From Pestalotiopsis fici W106-1 (lineage: Eukaryota; Ascomycota; Sordariomycetes; Amphisphaeriales; Sporocadaceae), in contig NW_006917093.1 of assembly GCF_000516985.1 (NCBI RefSeq), positions 3,968,001 to 4,032,000 of the forward strand: a stretch of DNA of 64,000 nt, written 5' to 3'. Shown here piece after piece: positions 23,461 to 35,100 of this stretch (its first letter is position 1; each line of letters begins with the position of its first letter). Under the pieces are notes generated by a model. The model saw nothing but the letters and a program-made list of their open reading frames with translations. It had not been told where the DNA came from and ran no database searches. A program made the translations under genes and the position numbers.

Positions 23461-24301
23461 GCTGTGTATGCGAGTAACTTGGGTCTTGTAGTCTTCAAGG
23501 ATAACGGAGGGATAAGGCATTGTTGGCCAGTTCCAAGGTCTGGTGCAAGCACGATTGATCAAGTCTAGCTATAAGATGTTCTGAGTCTGTGATGACAATG
23601 TTCATGGGCCTATGACAGGAATTGATACTATTTCGGTATATCAGCATATTCAATGAGAGTCTCCGGGTTTAAAACATCCACAATCACTTGAGTTTCGATG
23701 TCTTGTTTTCGATAATTATCCATGTAGCGGACAACATCGAGGTTGGTTGTGGCAGCCAAACTCACTGATAAACGCAAGACACAATGTACACTACCAACCA
23801 TGAATGATAAAAGAGTGAGTTGAACCATCTAAAACATCTCTTATTGATTATTCTGTTTGTGGTGGATATGTTGATAAGGTGGTACTCTTTAACACAGACG
23901 TGATGTTTTGTCATACGCGTTCAATCCATTGGCAAGTCATATCACTTTGAATAATTCACGCGCTTCTGAATACTCCATTTGGATATCGTCATGATTCCCT
24001 TCTTGTCATTTAGAGGGCATTTATCGCCAAAAGGGAAGCAGCCAGCCATCAAGTCAAAATCCTACATGAACGCCTTATGTGTGACCCAATCGTCGCAGTA
24101 GCCTCCTTTCTCAAAAATCACGAATAGGGAATTCCGTATCCTTGTCTTCAAACACCTCTCAAATACCAGTTTCCATGTTCCTCAATCCCTATGCTTACAC
24201 ATCTCTACGAAGTCTGGCCTACTTCAGGGTGCAGAAGCTATCAGAATACTTAGAGAAAGAACTTCCGAGTCCGTTATGGCCTCGACGCTAAATGAACAAC
24301 T
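23461..24301. other. AT-rich intergenic region
   Basis: It separates the NmrA-like gene from the convergent DUF5672 gene. Apart from one small frame on the minus strand (listed separately) nothing is seen. Confidence 0.5.
23628..23828 (-). CDS. Possible small secreted protein, 66 residues
   Basis: A minus-strand frame with a true ATG at 23828 starts MVQLTLLSFMVGSVHC and stays hydrophobic to about residue 26, like a signal peptide. A polar tail LDVVRYMDNYRKQDIETQ follows, with no cysteine. No family is recognised, and the frame could be chance in AT-rich DNA. Confidence 0.2.
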   Translation of the reverse strand: MVQLTLLSFMVGSVHCVLRLSVSLAATTNLDVVRYMDNYRKQDIETQVIVDVLNPETLIEYADIPK

Positions 24302-25667
24302 CTACCATGGCACCAAACCTGACGGCAGCATTGGGTATTCGATACCGTCAATAACCTCGGTATCATATCCGGTTTCGTCAGCATCCTGAGTAGAGGGAAC
24401 TGCGCCCTCTTCAAACTCAGCGTTCTCCCAACTAGTCATGTCACGCTTCCAATTCGTGTGGCAGCTTCCTGGTACGAATTTGGCGGCATCCATGAAAAGC
24501 GTCATCTTTACTTCTGGACAGTAGTCCCAAATGTGCTTGCGATACTCTGGCGTGCCCCAGATCCCACTGTGGAGCATACTTCCGCTGCCACCCGTGTGGT
24601 AGCCCATGGGCTCATAGAAACCCTTGCGCCAGTCGTCGATGCCCTCGATGAACTCGCCATGCACCGCAGCGTCAAAGGTGCTGTTGTACTTGGACGCTAC
24701 ATCTTGGTCGATGTTGGTGGCCTCGCCCCGGTGCATCTCGCCGCTAAAGGTCAGGGACGTGGTGCCATTGGCCATGCGGGCGCCGTGGCGATGGGCCAGT
24801 CGCTCCGCCAGCCACACGTCCTCGGGCTCGGAGCCATCTGCCCGCACCTGGTCTCGGAGCACCTCGATCATGGCGCTCACGCGGCGGAGGGACAGACCTC
24901 CGTTCCCGCCATACCGGCCGCTGGGGTTCCAGGGTGCGCCAATCCAGTCGTATTCGAGGTAATCATTAATATTCTGGCGACTGTTGGCGCAGAGGATGCT
25001 GTCGGTCTGGAATACAAGCAGCCATTCGGCAGGCTGAAGAACCACCTCGTAGAGCCAGAGCGTGGTCAAGAAGCGGCTAATCATCTCCTGGCCGGCCGTG
25101 CTCATGTTGGTGGGAATGTAGGTCAAGTCGAGCTTGCCATTGTTCACCTGCTCCCGAATGGCGACTGACTTGTTGATGTGGGCCACCGACTCTGTCGAGC
25201 CCATGAAGCGGAATCTCCAGTCGGGCGGGACGACTGACATGAAATGCAGCATCAGAGGTGCCAGGATGGGATTGGCTCGGTTCTCAATGAGCAGCGCCAC
25301 TTTGCTGGCATTGTATGGCGATGCGGGGGGCTCATGATAGTCAAAGTGAAGCCGTGGTACATCTGGATAGTCTGCCGTTCTTATCGTTGGCAGAGAAAAC
25401 CAGATGGTTGTGATACTGTCTCTTCTTTTAGTATGTAATTACAAAAACAGCCTGGCAATGACAAGTATCTGCAGATCCGACGGGGAAAAAAAAGACAAGG
25501 CACAAGGTTTCCACTTACAACAAAAGGACAAATCCCCCAGCCAGACGAATTCGTCTCGGAGTTCGTGCCCAGAGAGCAAGAATCAGGAGCTTCAATGTGT
25601 CCAATAGATCTTGCACCGACGTCTCGTCCGGTCTGTAGCCATGCAACGGGGTTGAGGGGGGCGCCAT
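24302..25667 (-). CDS. DUF5672 membrane-anchored protein, copy A
   Basis: Two exons on the minus strand, 25667-25519 and 25415-24302, intron 25416-25518 (donor GTAAGT, branch TACTAAAA, acceptor CAG), 420 residues. The first exon and the junction encode an N-terminal basic stretch and one membrane anchor (LAGGFVLLFITTIWFSLP, about residues 43-60). The rest is a DUF5672 domain: NASKVALLIENR, SVVPPDWRFRFMGS, FQTDSILCANSR, YDWIGAPWNPSGRYGGNGG and LSLRR, and WDYCPE near the end. DUF5672 proteins are common in fungi, often several per genome, and look like Golgi glycosyltransferases, but I know of no assigned reaction. Copy A carries a longer insert before GFYEPMGYH than copy B. It is divergent from copy B, 2.4 kb away. 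Confidence 0.85.
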
Positions 25668-28048
25668 GGTAAGGTGAGAGGCAAACACTCCCCCAAAAAA
25701 GGATGAAAGGTCACTGAATGCCAGACTTGGGCCTCGCGGTGTGATGTGGTAGTTTCGGCCCCTTCTAGTGTTCTTCTGTGATAGTGACGATCCGAGTCCC
25801 TGGGTTCGGGCAGCGTATTAGATGGCAAGGACTGATGGGACAAACAGGCACCGTCCGTCCGATCGGGTGCAGCGCGGGACAACCGGGTCGCTGCTGTCAA
25901 AGGTGTAACAAGGTGGCGCAAGCGGAGCGGTGCAGAAGCTGACTCCACGTGCTAAAGGGAAATCAATGAGTATTCTGTACAAAGAAACAAAAGGTTCAGC
26001 CGTCACAGAAGGAGTTTATGGGTAAGTCCAAACGAGAGGGGACGATTGGCAAACGTGGATGGACGGACACGGGAAACCAAGGTCGGGGCAAACAAAAAAA
26101 GAAGACGGGACGGGATTCTTGCGAGAGGGCATCGAAACTCCTGAGACAAACGAGAAGTTGGTGAGAAATATGACGATAAGACCCGGGTTGTGCAATGTCG
26201 AGTGCGCAGCATACCGGTGTCTTGTTACTGTTTTAGTCTTTTAGATTCGTGTTCCAGCACAAAGCGCGGGGGCCACGTGTGCGAGCTTCATTATCAAGTT
26301 TTCCCTCTTCTGAAGCTGAGAGAGCGAAGATCGCGGCAGGTCCTCTCTCCCCTTTTGCTTTTGTGTTCATTCGTGTCAGTTTGTGCCAAAAAGGTCGAAC
26401 TTTAGTACCAAACGTTGATGGCGTTTTCATATCGCAGCACTAGGGATCATCTGGTGCCGAGTATCGCCAAAGTTGATGTGTTCTGTCAATCGCAATGCCA
26501 ATTTTGTTTCGTTGATGCTGTTATCAATAATAGGACCTTCAAATTCTTTGACGTTCTAAAACTCAGCTCATCTTGCAACGATGAAATAGTCCTGCCAGTA
26601 TTTCACCAAGGCCTTAATAAGTCCTACTTGTATTGTTTGTACTGTACCTCGGGACGGCCAAGTGGCGCCTGGGGGTTGGCGCCGCTATTCAGCCAGCCCA
26701 TGAGACGCGTCGATCACAGCCCATATTGTCCAGAACAGGCAACATGATTGCCAAGATACGAGATAGTGCCACCGTCGAATGTTGGTACTGTTGGACCATT
26801 AGCACTGTGCACCGTAGATATGGCATTTCAAGACCCCGGACATGAATCCTAAATCGCCAGATTGCGATGAGTAAGAGCAGAATCAGTTGGAGAGGCCAAA
26901 ATGATTCTCAGGGAGACGCCATCAGCCATTCGTCTGAGAGAGAGAGAGAGAGGAGAGAGGAAGAAGAAAATATGCTCTGAGACATTTCAGGAGCTGAAAG
27001 CCAATGAGGAGTGGGTAAATGAGTGTGTAGGACCTGTCATCCCTCAGATGTCTCGCCCATCTTTTTAAGATCTCTGCCAGCGGTGTGCAAACAATTATCT
27101 TGAGTCTGAGCCTGCAGGACAAAAAGGGGGGCCTTTTTCTTCGCACAAAAGTTTTCCCTGCAGCCTGCTTCTTTTCTTTCCAAGAACTTTAATGCTGCCT
27201 TTCATTTCGATTAAGTTCATTGCTTATTTGGACGTAAAATATAGGGACTTGTCAAGATTTGGTGTGCAATCGCGATAGCTGTGTAACGAGAAAGGAGGGA
27301 AAGAAAAAGAAAAAAGAAACGATAGCGGCACATAGTCTGCACACACTTGGAGAAAAGATCAAGGCTAGATGCCATTGCCTGCCTCACTCAAGGGATTTTC
27401 CGGCCAGCCTCACATTTTGACATTCTATCCCTGGTACATTCCATCCCGCAAACGCCAAGAATACCCGAATAAGCGTGAGTGGCATTTCCTCGATTATTCC
27501 ATTGATGTGATCAACCGCGAGTACACGGGACCCCGACCCCGACCCACCCCACGTGAACGAGGCGAACCAGTCGAAATTGTGGCTTTTCTTTATTTCCTGA
27601 CCTGGCTCAAAGGGAGGCATGTACTCGATGGACCATGTTTCTATGGAATGTTACATTTGCAGACTCACTGAATCAGTCGTCATTCTGATTGTCTGACACA
27701 CAACCGCCCACTTTGATCCTTGATGCTCAAGGGACGAGAGCAATTCATCACACACCATCGACCAACTATTCCATTCCATCTCTGGAAGCGTACCCGTTCT
27801 ACATTCCTCAAAGGCGACCCTGCTTGAAGTGCAATATGCAAAACGAAAAGATGATGCTATCGTGAACTCTTGAGCTCCTAGCGATCCCCTCGGTTTGCGC
27901 CGGAACCATCACGACCACCCAGGACTCTCTGGCTTTGTCTATCGACTTCGACGTTTGCTCATTGTTCTGTTTTTCGACAATCATTTCTTTGCCAAGCATA
28001 GCGGCCATCCCTCACCACCTTGGAAAAAAAAAAAAAAAAACCAGCAAC
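25668..28048. promoter_or_regulatory. Divergent promoter region between the DUF5672 paralogues
   Basis: 2.4 kb between two start codons facing away from each other. It contains a GA microsatellite at 26935-26960, a GACCCC repeat near 27530 and a 17-A run just before the copy B start. No gene is supported. Confidence 0.5.
26935..26960. repeat. (GA)n microsatellite
   Basis: Eight GA units followed by a second GAGAGAGG stretch. Confidence 0.9.
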
Positions 28049-29229
28049 ATGGCGATGGCAACCCCTTCTAGTACCACCACGCCCATCTCGGGTACGTTTG
28101 CCTTGACCAAGTCCAAGGTACTGCTCATAGTATCCCTGGTTATCACGTAAGTTGCGCTTCTCTTCCTTTATTTCCTGTCTGCGCACTCGATTGACCACTG
28201 TCATCTAGATGGTATATTGCCGGTCTCTTTCCACACTACAAGCCTCGGATACAGGAATCATTCAAGAACAAGCTGGACGAGGCCAAGGGCAAAATTCCAT
28301 CTGTCAAGGTAGATTGGCATCCAAACGCCATACCCGAAACCGACCTCTACCCTCGCCTGAGATACAATACCTCAAAGGTGGCTCTTCTGATTGAGCCCCG
28401 CCCCTTGCCACATCTCGTGCCTCAACTACTCCATATGATCACTGTGGTACCCCCCGACTGGCGCTTTGTCTTTATCGGCACCAACAAGTCCGTGATCAGC
28501 GTTGGCAGAAGCTATGCAACCAAGCACCAGCAAGCTATCGGAAAGTTGGACTTGTTGATGCTGCCCGACCCGTGGGATATTAGTAGCAAGGAGGGAGTCT
28601 TTCGCACCCTCACCGATGCGCGCTTCTACGATGAATTTCTGCCCGGCGTGGAGTGGTTGCTCAAGTACGAGTATGACAGCATCCTGTGCGCCAACTCAGA
28701 GTCAAGTCTCAATGAGTGGCTGCATTGGGACTGGGCAGGAGCACCTCGGTGAGTCTCTCCACTAGATTTCGCGCATCCAATGCATTCGAGACTGATTTGT
28801 GCCTCCAGGACTGTCGATGATAGATTTTCCGGCAACGGTGGACTGTCCCTGCGAAGAGTCTCCACCATCCAGCGCGTGCTCAAATTTCAAGAACGCATCA
28901 ACAACACACAGGCCGAAGACGAGTGGTTTGGAACTCGACTATGGGTGCTGCCCGGTACAAAAGTAGCTGCTGGCTTGCACGGCCAACTCGCCGTCGAAGA
29001 CACATACATTCCCAATCCCATGGGCTTCCACGTACGCGATGGTGGCAACAACCTGCACGATGCGGTTTGGAAGGACCCCACACAGAGAAAAGCCATTTTT
29101 GAATACTGCCCCGAGCTCAGCTTGATTATGGATATGAAGCTCGAGGCTGAAAGATGCCCCGGCGACGACAAGCAAGGCAACCTTCCAGCAGAGACTACTC
29201 CTGCAGCCGCTGCGGCTTCCCAGGGTTGA
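28049..29229 (+). CDS. DUF5672 membrane-anchored protein, copy B
   Basis: Three exons, 28049-28146, 28209-28748 and 28809-29229, 352 residues. The start MAMATPSSTTTP leads into one membrane anchor (SKVLLIVSLVITWYIAGLF, crossing the first intron). The DUF5672 body then matches copy A block for block: NTSKVALLIEPR, TVVPPDWRFVFIG, YEYDSILCANSE, WDWAGAPR, FSGNGGLSLRRV and EYCPELS. The second intron falls exactly between GAPR and the GNGG block. Copy B lacks the insert found in copy A and ends in an Ala/Pro-rich tail. Probably a Golgi type II protein of unknown activity; the two are clearly paralogues but well diverged, so the duplication is not recent. Confidence 0.85.
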
Positions 29230-29829
29230 GACATTCTGCATCGAACATGAGTCTTTGGCGTGAATTACACGTGGTGGATGCAACCGATCAAACTGTGATG
29301 TTGGGATGGATCATATACATCCATCCTCTACTTGCAGCACCAACCTTGCATCAGGATATCCCAGTTTGGCTTTGGCGTTGGCGTTGTGTTTGATGAAGGA
29401 ATTTCGAAGAGGGGCCTTTGGTATTTAGAAAGGAAATGATTGTTCATTCGAAGCCAGTGCGCCAAGATACTGCAAAGTCATCCAGAACCTCGAAAGTATC
29501 AATTCGCCATGGTTATAACGTGAGCAGCGCACGAAAGTTGCAATCAGTAAGCCGAGTCGAATCAAGATCACCGAGCATACCGCCATATAATATTGGCGAG
29601 TGCCCGACAGGAGTGTTACCCGGCCTAAGCGCAGGCAGTCCCTGCTTCAAAACTTTCTCGGGTAGAGTAGACGTTGCATTCAGGACGGTATGTCTTTATA
29701 GTAACAGGGTGGTTGTCACCTTCTTGGTGTAGACAATCTAAGGTAGAGCAAGACTGATAAATCATTCTGCATCATTACAATACCTCAGCATCACAAAGTC
29801 TCCGACTGATCTTGTCACTGAATTCAACT
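29230..29829. other. Convergent 3' intergenic region
   Basis: 600 bp between the facing stops of DUF5672 copy B and the CorA-like gene. A 104-codon frame at 29418-29732 has no motif and is not called. Confidence 0.55.
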
Positions 29830-31549
29830 CTAGCCGACTTTTCTTGATAATGATCTCGACCAACTCCGTATGTCATCACCCTTCTCAACAAATAAGACGG
29901 AGATGAGAAGCAATGGAACCGTTACCGCCGCCCAGATCCACAAAGGCAAGTCACCCTGCCCAAACTCTTGAAAGTTCATACCAAACACCGCCGTGATGAA
30001 GGATATTGGTAAGAATATAAAGGTTACTCTGTTTGTCGCTTTTGTCAATCTCGTGACCAGCTTCGTCTCTGCGGCGGACCGAAGGGCATCTTGGACCGAC
30101 GCATTGCTTATCAGCGTCGATTTTCCGTCCTCACAAATGGCTATCAGCGACTGAGCCCGCTCAAAGAGATACTGAAAGTCCTCTTCAGATTTGGTCAGCA
30201 GCCTTGGTGCGTGTTCATCAGGCTTCTTCGGAGAAACTGTGCTTGGCTGGCTCCAGTTTCCAGGTGGCTGTAGCAAAAATGCCCGGACTTCGGCCAAGCT
30301 ACGGATCAGGCGGGTTAGTCTGGCCTTTATATAGTCGTAATGTAAGATGGCTTCGAGTTTAGTATGCTCGTAGGAGGGAAACTCGAATGGGCTACCAATA
30401 TCGGTTAGAACCTCTTCCACCATGTTGATATATTGCGAAATAGCAGCTGCATTGAAATCGAGCAATTCTTGCAAGATATACAGAGGTGAGATGCTAGCAC
30501 TCTGCGTCCAATCGATGGTTGCGCCATAATGCCGGTTCAACAGTATGCTGGACTGCTGTGTATGTGACGATGCTTTCAGTTGACTCTCGTCAGAACTTCG
30601 TGTCTCTGTCAAATTGTTTTCAAAGAAGACGGGACAAAATTGTAGATCTGTTGCAACTGGAGTAAAATGCTCTGTAGGCGGCACTGGGATATGACCGAAA
30701 CCTTTCTCGTGCCCAGCATCGTTCCATATCAATACTGTACATGTATTAGCAAGGTAGGAGACTGCTCCCTCGCGGGTTTCACTCACCACTCCAGTCATTC
30801 CCTCTACGGATCACATAGGCCGTTATTTCTTGTTCAATCACAAGGTTACTCCCATCATAGATATCAATATTTCGAATGATTGATGTGCCAGCCTCAGATA
30901 TGGCACTGTCTTGAAAAGAGCGGAATGCTCTCCGTAATTCTCCATTGCATTTATCCCGTGCCAACTCCAAGCCCTTGATTCCAAGATTTCTACCCTGGGA
31001 ACCAATGAACAAGATGGTAGGAATTCTCAGACGAAGACTCTGCAGAGAGCGCGACGGCAAACTGGGGACGGCGTAGCAATGCTTTTGGCCAGGAAATAGA
31101 GCGCCGAGATGTTGATGGAAGATCCTGGGATCCAACTGATACTTGGAGCCAATGATGTTGAGCCACTCAGCGGAAGGGCGCCCAGTGAGGAATATGATGT
31201 TGTTTCCAGATTGTGAGAAATCTGCAAATGATTCCGGATCCGAATATGGCCTAGCAACCGGGCGCTCTCCAGGCTTTAGCTCATAGACTATGACAAAGGG
31301 ATTATGTGGGATGTTTTGTTTTTGTAGCACATGCTGCCGATGATGATGTTGTTGTTTGGAGAATGGAGATGTAAGATATCTAGCCAGATACTTCAAATAT
31401 GCTATGGAATGCAATGGTTCGCTTCCAAAAGACTTTACCCGATCGCCTAAACTGAATGCATAGCTCTTTGCGTCGGCGGTGATTGCGGCAGAGGGCGTCG
31501 TCGTCTTTTCCGTCAAATCAAGGTCGCGATCGCTTGGCGGCTTGTCCAT
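29830..31549 (-). CDS. CorA-like Mg2+ transporter family membrane protein
   Basis: Two exons on the minus strand, 31549-30787 and 30734-29830, intron 30735-30786 (52 nt, GTGAGT...ACAG), 555 residues. The C-terminus has the CorA build: a helical region, a first membrane segment ending in the signature GMN (residues 506-508, in FITAVFGMNFQEF), and a second segment LWIWAAVTVPLLLISVLF. The roughly 400-residue cytosolic part is much longer than in bacterial CorA and contains HQHLGALFPGQKH and LRLRIPTILFIG blocks seen in fungal CorA-like proteins of unknown role. It should form a pentamer in a membrane and conduct Mg2+ or a similar ion; that is inferred from the family. It is divergent from the NLR-type gene across about 0.6 kb. 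Confidence 0.85.
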
Positions 31550-32143
31550 TTAGTCTGATCTATGCGTTGTTGTTGTTGTTGTTGTTGTACTTTTTGTAAA
31601 TGTCATGAATCATTCAGATGCTCTTCAAACACAAGATACACTAATAATATGTGTGTCTTGAAGATGATTGCATCGCCTCACCATCTTATGCAATTGCCAG
31701 TGAGAAGTGGATGCATTAGCCAGCCATGGGCAATAATAAGTAAGTGACTTGTGTCGCTCAGCCCTCCCCCCACTCTTGAAAAACAACCTTGCATTGGAAG
31801 GCGGATTGCAGCTGCCCATTTGCCGTAGAAAATGTTGCGAATTGATTCGCTGTAATTCCATGGCTTGTCAAAAGGCGCTCTCCTTTTCAGCGACCTCAAC
31901 CTTGATTGGGTACGAGTACCTACATCAAGTACATAGTTACCGCCCCCAAACAATACTCCGCACTCGAGCTGAATGAATGCTGGGCGGCCTCAAACATTGC
32001 GATTGAGATAATACGCTGAAACCTACAATGACGCTACTGATAACAATTCAGCTTTGCCGATGTTGAAGTATACAATGCTTTGGCCTCTTTGGGATGCTTG
32101 AACAAGCAAAGTTCGTCTCATTCATTGCCAAGATCGCTCAAAT
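31550..32143. promoter_or_regulatory. Divergent promoter region, CorA-like / NLR-type genes
   Basis: 594 bp between two start codons facing away from each other. It holds a TTG microsatellite at about 31567-31588. No separate gene is seen. Confidence 0.5.
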
Positions 32144-35100
32144 ATGCCCGAGTTAGCAATTGTTCGAGGCTATGATAGCCATGCGGATACAGCCCCTGCG
32201 GTCAAGTGAGTACTGCCGCAATGCGATTGATCCCAAGTGTACTCACATTCACAGTTTCATAGTGGTGCCCGGCATTGCGGGAGCCACATTGGGCGACAAG
32301 ACATGTCCGCATGTGGATGACTTTCTCGCTACAATGATCACAAACTGCAATAGCAGAGCACGAGGCTGGGTCTATGACAACGACATCGTACTCAATACAC
32401 TAGAGTCCTGGGACAAGTACTCGTCTAATGGATTCGACTTGCTACGACAATTGCTTTGTATGCAAGATAAGCCAGGTTTTGTAGGTCTATTCGTGCCAAC
32501 ATGGTTTATAAGACTAACAGCAAGCAATAGCATGACAATAGCACTTTGATATTGATAGGCCACAAACTTGGGTGTTACATTCTCAAAAAGGTATCATCAT
32601 TCTACATGGGTATCAAGTATGTCAAGGTCAACCAGGGCATGGCTGACACATCTCACCTCTAGGCCCTGTTTGAAGCATGGAACGAGGCACACAGGCCAGA
32701 CCAGAAGCGTCTGCTCGACAAGATCGAGACGGTCATGATGATTGGCGAGCCAATACTTGACCCTAGAAAGCGTGACCAGTGGATCGGTTCCATATCCGAG
32801 TGTTTTGCCAATAAAAGAACTCTGCCACCACACTTGGCCGATGGAGCAACAGTCGGATCTCTCCATCGGATTGCCAACGACTTCGAAGACATCTACCTCA
32901 ACTCAACTGTGGTCGACGTCGATTCGACTGCCTTGAAACCGCGAACAAAGCTATTCAAGATCAAAAAGACAGAGCACGACGGCTGCATTTGCCCAAAGAC
33001 AGTCCATGTACGCATGTGGACAACTGCCAGCAAGGAGCAGCTGGTCGAGAAGGGCATTGGCGACATTTCGCAGTGTGGATTTGATCCAAGCAGTGCACAC
33101 TATCAAAGTCTCCTGAGCTTCAACTCAAAGTCCATTCTGCCTACGAGTCCCACCGGAGACGAAGAAGTTATGCACGCTAGATCACCAGTTCCGAAGGATG
33201 AATACGGCCCAGTCACCCCCGGATGTCGAGATCAATATGGCGAAAGCCCGTCGATACCAGTTATGGCGCAAGGCTCAGGCGAGGTACAAGTCCAGGAATG
33301 CGAGCAGGACGCAAGCAATGTGTCTTTCGTCCAAAGCACGACTGAACTTAAGCAACCAAGTGAAATATGTCTCATTTCTGCGAGATCATCGAATGATGAC
33401 GCAGAAAAGCATATAGTCACCTCAGAGCCTGGAGAAATGACTGCAGACTCTCCCGAAGAGATTCGGCCAGTAGTCCTTTCCGCAGCCGACGACTCAACAA
33501 TATCGCAGAACAGGGGCCGGCGAGAGCGGAGATACAAATTTTCAACGTGGCTTCCGCCCAGAGACAAGCACTTCACCGGGAGAAGCGACATCCTACAGCA
33601 GATCACAGAGCAGATGCCCGCTATAGTAAGCGATGGAACATCTAGCCGCCAACTTCATCCGTCTTGTCCGAAAAGTGTGTGGCTTGAGGGACCTGGAGGC
33701 ATTGGAAAAACTAGCATCGCCATTGAGTTTGCTCATCGCTCAGTGGATCGAGTCTCGAACATCATTTATTGTGATGCATCCTCTGCAGCTTTATGGGGAA
33801 GCTCTTGCCATGACTCTGCAGTTGCATTGGGCCTGGTCGACGGAAGAACATCTCAGAATCACGAAACAAGCAGACAGATGCTGATGTCATGGTTGGAAGC
33901 ATCATCGGAAACGTGGATGCTTATTCTTGATAATGTCACCAACGACGCCGATTTCATTCGACGCTTGCCCAGCAGTGCTCAAGGTCTCATCATCGTCACT
34001 AGCAGGCTTCCGCCGCTTCATTCTATCGAGGCCCTTGCTCTGTGCAACATACGAATTCCATCGTGGTCTCAATTGGAGGCTGAGGAATTCATGTTTCGCG
34101 CTGCTCGGCGCAAGCAAAAAGAACTTGATGTCGAAGAGCTGAGAGAAAGTGCTCGCCGGTGTCGTGGAGTCCCTCTTGTTTTGCGACAAGTCGCAAACTG
34201 GTATCGAAGAGACCAGGTATCCCTGAAGACAGTCAACCGTCTTTTGGCTTCGGCGGAATCAAGATTGCTTATCGAGCACGGAGCCAACAATAGCCTTTTC
34301 CTGACTGCCGCAATCTCCAACTTGGATGCCAGGCAGACACGACTTCTTGGCTCCCTGAGCTTCTTAAAGCCAGACAGAATTTCAAAACGTCTTGCTGGTG
34401 TTTGCTCATACTTACCTAAAGATGATGCGGGCTACGGAGATAGTATTGCAGCTACTTCGAGACAGCTATGGAAACTTTCACTATTGGATATGGACGAAAC
34501 GGAAACCAATTTTCGCATGCACAGTTCTACACAATCAAAGATAAGGAGTGATATGGATGAGACCGCTTGGAATGATCTATTTCTGGCGGTTTCTGCCGGG
34601 TTGGATAGCCAGTGGCCTTCGCAAAGGAAGTTCAAGAACATCATTCACGGATTTTGGGACGATTTCCAGTCTTTACACGATCACACCCATCACCTGGCTG
34701 AGTGTATGATCGAGAAAGGAGTCCAAAATGTGGGATCTCCTATGATCGAACCGAGCATTGAGTTTGCCAGTCTTTTGCTCAAGCACACTTGGTAAGCTAG
34801 TCACGGAAGAATGTCAGAACTCCCATCACTTACAATGGTGAATCATAGGTACAACGGCCGCCGTGGGAATGAGAAAGAAGACAAAACACTACATAATTTG
34901 GCCACCATTCTATGCCATTGCCAGCCCAGTAAGCGCAGCAGCACCAAAGAGGTCTCATTGCCTCGAAGGTGTCTAGAGATACCGAAAACCCCTGATAAGC
35001 CTATTGTCTTGAGAGACACCGAAGGCACCTATGGCACATATGTTGCCTGTAGCTTATTAGGGCAAAAATGCCACAGCGCAATCCAGGAACTCTCATCCAA

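Noticed and set aside
24458..25168. 236-codon frame on the plus strand
   Set aside because: It is the shadow of DUF5672 copy A on the other strand, which has clear family motifs, an intron and a membrane anchor.
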